From the NCBI GenBank assembly GCA_963971425.1, contig OZ020517.1, positions 5,458,501 to 5,522,500 of the forward strand: 64,000 nt of DNA, in the 5' to 3' direction. A program made the position numbers and the translations under genes. This document shows, in pieces, positions 57,845 to 64,000 of this stretch. The DNA is from Bryoerythrophyllum caledonicum. Its lineage: Eukaryota > Streptophyta > Bryopsida > Pottiales > Pottiaceae. The notes beneath the pieces are model-generated. The model had not been told where the DNA came from. It did not search any database and saw only the letters and a program-made list of their open reading frames with translations. How positions within the stretch are numbered: the first letter of the stretch is position 1; the number at the start of each line of letters is the position of its first letter.

Positions 57845-57977
57845 CAAGAGTTGGCAATTAGAGTTGTGTATGACATTCAGTGTATGGTTTTATCACTACA
57901 CTACCATAAATACATAGTCTGCATTTAATGTAGTGATTTGTGTTTAGTGTAGACTACACTGAGCATCATTTATTGTG
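57845..57977. mobile_element. 3' end of a TA-flanked element
   Basis: It shares 'gttggcaattagagttg' and the TAGTGTA series with the elements at 32950 and 55427. It ends CACTGAGCATCATTTATTGTG followed by TA (57978-57979). A convincing left end was not found; TACATTAAGTGT near 57800 may be its remains. Confidence 0.5.
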
Positions 57978-57979
57978 TA

Positions 57980-60378
57980 CTGAGTACTGGTTTGCTTAGC
58001 AAATGTATTTCTTTTAAAAATCAACACCAAAGTTTGAATATATCCAAGGCATCTTTGCTCTTATTCATACGTACTGTACTTTATTTTTGGGAAAAGAAGG
58101 TAAATTATTAGCAAGGAAAGGGGTCCTCTACTGTACAGTACAGTACATGTGATACATGTGATTCAGGATAGACCACCTCATGACATGGTCCAAATTTTGG
58201 GTAGACTTGGACAACTCTTGGCAAGTTACTTGTGGAACATTGGTAACAATATTGTAAGATAGCACATACTTGTACGGATGATGTGTGAAACCTCATAGGC
58301 TCATTCCCAATGACATGTATTCAGTTTGCAGACAATAGTGCAGCAGGCAAAATTTGGAGTGGATATAATTCTGTCTGAATGTGACTGACATTGTTTGTCA
58401 TAAGGTAGAACAACCCAGAAGTGACAGGCAATCCAACACCACTTCCTTCTATACCCTTTCTAGATTCCAGGGAGGAAATGTAGGATCACATTATTGACCT
58501 CGGTCGAGCATTGCACTAGACGTGAGGTCTGGTGGCGCTCTATGCTCGGTCCCCTCTCCTCACCCACGACCCCACGTCCCGTCCCCCTCGTGCCACGTTA
58601 GCCGCCGTCACGGTGTCCCATGCCACGCTAGCGCCCACCCGCCCATCCTCACACCGGCTCGCCTGCCCGCCCTCCGCCTTCCCTTCTCATCCACCTACCA
58701 CCCCAGCCTCTGCCTTCCCTTCTCATCCGCCTTTTCTTCTCATCTGCCTGCCACTAACTGTTGGCTTGCACAACTGTCGCTTACTTCAATGTGCTTCCAT
58801 GTTCTTGGTAGTGCTAGTCATCTTGTCCACTTCAATGTGAGTCCACAATTATTACAACCGCCGCGGGCATCGAATGCAGTTACCGTGGATGATGGCAAAT
58901 CTTCAAGATTGGGGGTTTGCCTTCATCCATAGTTGCAGGACAAGTTTTTTTTCGTGTACGTAGTATTTTTTGAAGTAATTGTTGTTGTTTCTGGTGCTTT
59001 TGAACTATAGAGTTTTGGCGGCACAAGTTCATGGAGGCGTATGCGAGGGCGTCATGTGTTTAGGTCTAGGGTGCATGCGTAGAGATTTTCCTTCACGGAA
59101 TTTGTGTATCATGAATTCGTCTTAACTCCAAGCTCGTTACGACCATTGGCAATCAGGGCCTACATGCGGCACTACGTGCATTGAAAGTCCAAGGCCGTCC
59201 GTTAGGGGAGTATTTTTGGAGGGCGACGATAATGTGGTCAAAGCGCACAGTGGAGGTTTAGGATTTGCAACGGTAAGGTTTGTCCACGGTATTGAGTGGT
59301 AGTTGCACCGCCACAGTAAGGTGACAATCTCGGCGCGGGGGCTGTGTGCAGTGTCGTAGTTTGTAGTCTTGTAGTCTGCGCGCAGGTTCATGTAGTCTTG
59401 TAGTCTTGCAAGGCACGAAGTACACTTAATCGGAGCACTTCTTTGTGTCAACACTCGTCCGGAGCGGTTGAAGAGCCGTGTGGGGTCGGGTGCGAGGAGC
59501 GATGTTTGTATCTGCCTAGAGCAATCACGTGTGGTCGGCTGCGAGGAGCATTGTCATCACCTGGACGGAGTGGCCGCGTGTGAGCAATCCCTCGTGGTCA
59601 GGTGCGATGAGCGGACATTGTGGTGGATTGGCAGCGGTTGCCTTTGAGTGTGCGCGAGGTGCCAGCCCAGAGCCACACTTTACGGCAGTGCGGCTACACC
59701 TACAAGGTATGGTATGGTATGGTATTGTTTTTTTTTCATTTTTTTTCATTTTTTATTCTAATATCCGAATTCTCTAAATGCCTTGAAATTTTCCCCTCCT
59801 TAAGTGTTGACGGGGACACTATGTCGCAAGATTGTAGAGCATCAAGTATAGGGCATGTTCTCGGCGGAAAGGCTATGGGAGGAATTCTTTGGCGTTGCTT
59901 GAGTGGAAGACAGCCCATGAAGCACTACAATTAGGAGTTAAGATTTAAACATTATCCACAGGATTAGGAGTTAGGTCATTCTTTGGACTTAGGATTAGCC
60001 ACGAGATTAGGATCTACGATTGGTCTAGGTTCACCTTTGCCACTAGATTAGGCTTCACGTTAGCAATTAGGTTTACGATTAGCAATGGCATTGCTAGTTT
60101 AGATAGTGCTTAAAGTATCCATGACCAAACCTCCACCTAGCCGAGTGAGATTTATTAATCTAGGACTTTATAGAGGATTCAAGGTCTACGAATTGGCCCT
60201 ATCAATAATACGCATTAGATTTTGAAGACGCACCATGGCTATGCCAACATCAGAACTAGTGAGAGTCCATGCTCCCATCATTTGCGAGCGTTTGTTTAAT
60301 GTTTTCTTTTTATTACTACATCGTATGGGTTTCACGGTTTCACTTTTTTAAATGCTTTATATTTTGTTCTTCCACTAG
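57980..60378. other. Unassigned stretch, GC-rich in part
   Basis: Bases 58520-58940 are C-rich with Pro/Ala/Ser-rich frames that look compositional. Bases 59470-59640 hold two to three imperfect copies of 'gtggtcggctgcgaggagc'. I see no recognisable protein. A promoter or pseudogene is possible. Confidence 0.4.
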
Positions 60379-61600
60379 GTGGGGTCCCAGATCTTCCTGA
60401 CCTTGGCCAGGTCTCAATTGCAATCGCCGTTGAAGTATTCCACGGCAAGGCTACTATACTCGACACCCGTGGACTTCCACAAGAGTGACTTCTTCAAATT
60501 GAGACATGCACAGATGGAGTTGTTGAAGGGCAAGTGCGGAGACGATTTAGTCCCCATACTTTGCAATTCTATATCATGCTTTGTGCTAATGTTCTTTCTT
60601 CCATGTGCTTGCAACTTTACTGGTAGGGAAAATTTGGAGTGGAAGATGTGATTGTTTGCCAGAGTCAATCTATGTACAAGGAGCCACCCAATCGCAGCCC
60701 CTCTTTGTGGAGTGAGTATGATTGGCTACTGATTGAGGTGAATATGGTATGGCGACGAGAGGAGATGCCGAATGTGGAACCGAGGAAGAGACGAAGGACA
60801 CCTTTCTTTTGCAAATACTGCAGTGTGGATTTATATGACAAGGCCAAGTTTGGCCACTATTGGTAGATGTGGCAATGCCCATTGTACGATTATGCATGCA
60901 ATGACAACTTGAAGATGTATCCTTTGATGGAGAAGTCTAGAAATAGGTATGGGCAAAGGTGTTTCTCAAGTACAACATGGAGATTCCGTGTGCCATGTTG
61001 AGGACTGTGAGGATTTCCGTGCACACGAGAAGGAAATTTGGACATGCAACGATATAGGTCAATATTCCAATTGAGTGTCTTAGCAGCGATAACGAGGGTA
61101 TCGAACTCTTGCAGCAAAAGCGATGGTAGGGAGGAAATCCTTGTCAATTGCAGCGCCGACTACCTTTGTGCCTTCTCTAGTTGAGGGTGCATCTAAGCCA
61201 ATTGTGGCCATGGAGATTGCGGTCAGGCATGCAGCGCAGGGTTGTGGATCATGTGGAGGATGCAAACGTGTTGGTCTATTTGGGCATTCTGACTTGGGAA
61301 GTACCTCTGGTTGGACTCCTAAGCAGCCATGTGTGCCCTTTGTTGGTGGTGGCCTGTGTATTGGTACGCCCTCAACCCCAACATCTGCAGCTTGTTGATC
61401 TAGTGCTCTAGATGACCAAGGATCAGTCCGTCTGGTGGTTTCGAGTAGCTTGTTTCCAGCGGACGCTTCTTCGCCCACTATACAAATTGGACAAGGCCAT
61501 CCACTATCGAGACAAAGCCATGGACCAGCTGGGCTGACAACACGAGTGCCCTCCACCGAGATACGAGCCCCTCCAGTACCTCACACCATTAGAAATTGAA
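60379..61600 (+). pseudogene. Decayed coding region, unidentified
   Basis: Plus-strand frames at 60379-60866 and 61181-61411 hint at former exons. One contains RKRRRTPFFCKYCSVDLYD, with a C-x-x-C pair, then FGHYW. Another contains DHVEDANVLVYLGILTWEV. Stops separate them and I cannot name a family. It could be part of a mobile element. Confidence 0.28.
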
Positions 61601-61808
61601 GGATAAATATCTACAGCACAAATAATTAGTTGGGAAACAATAACTCAACAATAACTCTAGAACTACCAAGCTGCTCGTTTTTGGCTTCGAAAACGCCCAA
61701 GTAATTCTGCAGTTATTGAATTTTTTGTGGGTAGCGGGGGGGGTGAAAGCCACATGACTTCTAGTAGCATTTTTGTTGTCATCCCTAGGTTTTCATCCAA
61801 GTATTGAT

Positions 61809-62340
61809 TGGTAGTGTTGATGTGGCAAGTACGTTGATGATGTGGATGGGACCTGAGTAATTTTGTAGTAATACATCCAAGAATAACTAATCTATAACTA
61901 TAGAATAACTCAGGAAGTAATACAATACATATATCTAAAAAAAAACTCATGGATATTTTTACATAACTACTAACATGGATTGATGCCTATTTACGTCCGG
62001 TAGTGCTGATGTGGCAAGTACGTTGGTGACATGGATTGTGCCTTAGTAATTATGTAGTAATACATCAAAGAAGAATTAATCAATAACAGTTAAATAAATT
62101 GTGCAATAATATCATTTATGACTAAAATATAACTTGTGGATATTTTTACATAATTGATGATGTGGATGGGTGCCTATTTACGTCCGATGGTGCTGATGTG
62201 GCAAGTATATTGGTGAAGTGAATTGTGCCTTAGTAATTCTGTAGAATACATTCAAGAATAACTATTGTATAATTGTAAAATAACTCAAGTAGTAATACAA
62301 TTTATGACTAAAAAATAACTCATGGATTGTGGCTTAGTAA
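61809..62340 (+). repeat. ~190-bp tandem repeat, nearly three units
   Basis: The anchor 'gatgtggcaagtacgttg' recurs near 61818, 62010 and 62196, about 186-191 bp apart. It is followed each time by 'gtagtaatacat', 'gaataact' and 'tggatatttttacata' blocks. The units are AT-rich and non-coding. Confidence 0.7.
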
Positions 62341-62504
62341 TTTATTTATACTAAATTGGACGGTGGACAATGGATGAAATTGGATATACAGATGAAAACT
62401 AAGTAAGGAATATGACGGCTAGGGTTTGGAGGGGATGAGGGCAAACGTCCTCATTCTCTCGCTCTCTTTTGTTGTAGAGTGTGCGTGTAGAGAGAGAGAG
62501 CTAA

Positions 62505-63043
62505 GGTAGAGGCACCCAATTCCGATCACTTAAGCCAGTTCGAGACTCAAATGACATTGTATGTCAAAAACATTTATGTAGAAAGATACAGAATTAGGAA
62601 TGAAACTCAAAAAATATTTTTTCAATTTGAATCACAAAGATTTGGAATTGATATAGAATTTAAAAGCCCAAAAACCACCGGAGCCCATGAACAAACTCTA
62701 AAGGAGGTGAGATTTGGTGCCTTCACCCAATGCCAATAAGTGAGAGTAAGTAAATGAGAGAAGACATGCCATGGATAACCAACTCATGGAAGGTACCCAA
62801 TACCGATTGGCCTTGTTCGACTTTCGAGGCAATGCCACCAATGAGAGCTCAATTGAGGTGGAGCAACCCAAAATTGCACACACCATGATCCAATGCCAAT
62901 AATGGCTGGTGTTTTCAGATTTTGAGTTATCGGTTTTGGATCACTTTATGCACCATTTCAAGCATTTGCCATTTTCATGCACCATGCCATGCATACTCTA
63001 CTGATTGAAATTGGATGGTCGATCGGAATTGGATGCCTCTACC
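62505..63043. mobile_element. TAA-flanked MITE (539 bp)
   Basis: The ends are GGTAGAGGCACCCAATTCC and, inverted, GGAATTGGATGCCTCTACC, with TAA on both sides (62502-62504 and 63044-63046). The inverted match continues through GATC. A TAA target is the TWA type used by PIF/Harbinger elements. The interior has no recognised gene. Confidence 0.72.
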
Positions 63044-63046
63044 TAA

Positions 63047-64000
63047 TAAGGTGGTAGTGTAAAGTTGTTAGAATGGCTAAACCGGTTGTTAGGGTTAGGA
63101 GAGTGCACACCAAATACTTTGTGCAGGTTTTGTGAAGTAATTACACTCTTTTAAAACCCTAATGTGTGTTTGGAGGCAAGGCTGAGTGTGTGGACATGAG
63201 ATCTTGTTCTTAGTGAGTGGTTTTGTGTAGAAGACCTTTTGAATTGAGTGTATTGGGTATCATTTCGTTAGATTCAATCTAGATCTAGTCAATCTACACA
63301 CCACCGATCCGTTTTTGAGCATTTTTGAGGCCGCCATTTTAAATAATAAGATCACAAGGGACAACTCAAATTTTAGCTCGGTGAGCGCAACTTCTGTACA
63401 ATTCTATATGTAATATCAATTGCCATTTGTAGTTGTTTTGAGGAAGTATATATATGGTGTAGTGATTATTTTGTCATTTCAAAGTAATAAACTTTTGCTT
63501 TATTCAGTCATTCTGTACTTATATCAGAGTCATTCTATAGTTTCTATTAGAGTTATTTTGTAGTTATATCACAGTCATTCTATAGTTATAACATAGTCAT
63601 TCTGTAGTTATATCATACGTATACTCGAGTTGTTTTGAATAAGTATATAGTTATTGTGTAGTAATGCATCCATGTATGGATATGATAAATTATTGAGACA
63701 AATTATTGAAACAAATTATTTTTATTTATTAAAACAAATTGAATTGTGAACTTTGTTTTTAATAAATATCATGATTTAGCAATATCCCACTAATTTAAAC
63801 AAATTCAAATGATTTAATAAAAACATCACTTAGTGTACCACTTGCCCTAAAAATAGTGACTACCCTGGGCACTATGGAAGTGCAGCCAATGTCCTATTGT
63901 CCAAGTAAGAATCATGGAGAAAAGTAGTCCAAAGAGTCAATACACTTGTTTAGATGCCACCACCTGGTCCATTTGGCTAGAGAGATCTTAAATGGGAAGA
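63047..64000. other. AT-rich end of the window with short tandem repeats
   Basis: Bases 63505-63620 contain four to five imperfect ~30-bp units of 'agtcattctatagttata'. Nothing else was recognised. The sequence continues beyond the window. Confidence 0.5.

Noticed and set aside
58522-58932. 136-codon Pro/Ser/Ala-rich frame as a protein gene
   Set aside because: Overlapping frames are equally Pro-rich because the DNA is C-rich. There is no conserved motif or clear gene structure.

Overview
The window looks like nuclear DNA from a land plant or a close streptophyte relative. The one complete protein-coding gene is a 19-exon homologue of the plant HUB1/HUB2 (Bre1-type) E3 ubiquitin ligase, with GT-AG introns of 127-682 nt. 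Around it lies AT-rich, repeat-dominated sequence. The modest introns and the mix of transposons suggest a non-seed plant such as a bryophyte or lycophyte; that is inference, and no species can be named. There are no bacterial-style operons, rRNA, tRNA or CRISPR arrays that I can support.

Layout. 1-12.1 kb: dispersed repeats, mostly short non-autonomous DNA transposons that begin and end at TTAA. 12.2-21.8 kb: the HUB-like gene on the minus strand, with a TTA-flanked MITE just beyond its 3' end and two MITEs plus a strong hairpin inside introns. 22.1-24.7 kb: another run of TTAA elements. 24.7-29.2 kb: unassigned sequence ending in a decayed minus-strand coding region beside a possible LTR edge. 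29.6-32.8 kb: a dead Ty1/copia retrotransposon. 32.8-37 kb: two monomers of a ~183-bp tandem repeat split by a 3.9-kb TA-flanked element that carries a broken pogo/Tc1-like transposase. 37-38.6 kb: a broken Tc1/mariner transposase. 40.6-46.7 kb: a decayed transposase-like gene of uncertain family, cut in two by a 3.3-kb element with a 5-bp target duplication (AGTGC) and an internal ~81-bp coding repeat. 47.2-48.1 kb: five more monomers of the ~183-bp repeat, in the opposite orientation. 48.3-52.2 kb: more TTAA elements. 53.2-54.3 kb: a CpG-rich patch, a short ORF and a tandemly repeated mini-exon-like unit. 55.4-56.3 kb: a second TA-flanked element full of minisatellite. 57-64 kb: further TTAA and TA element remains, unassigned GC-rich stretches, a ~190-bp tandem repeat and a TAA-flanked MITE.

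The most striking signal is the density of TTAA-bounded elements. About 18 copies fall into at least eight size and sequence families (called A-H here). All share ends of the type TTAA-CCC(C/T)..., and they are often joined end to end through a shared TTAA. A TTAA target with CCC termini is the signature of piggyBac-type elements, which are poorly known in land plants; no matching transposase is in the window. The two copies of family A are both 849 bp and nearly identical, which points to recent movement. Family letters, repeat identities and element boundaries were worked out by eye.
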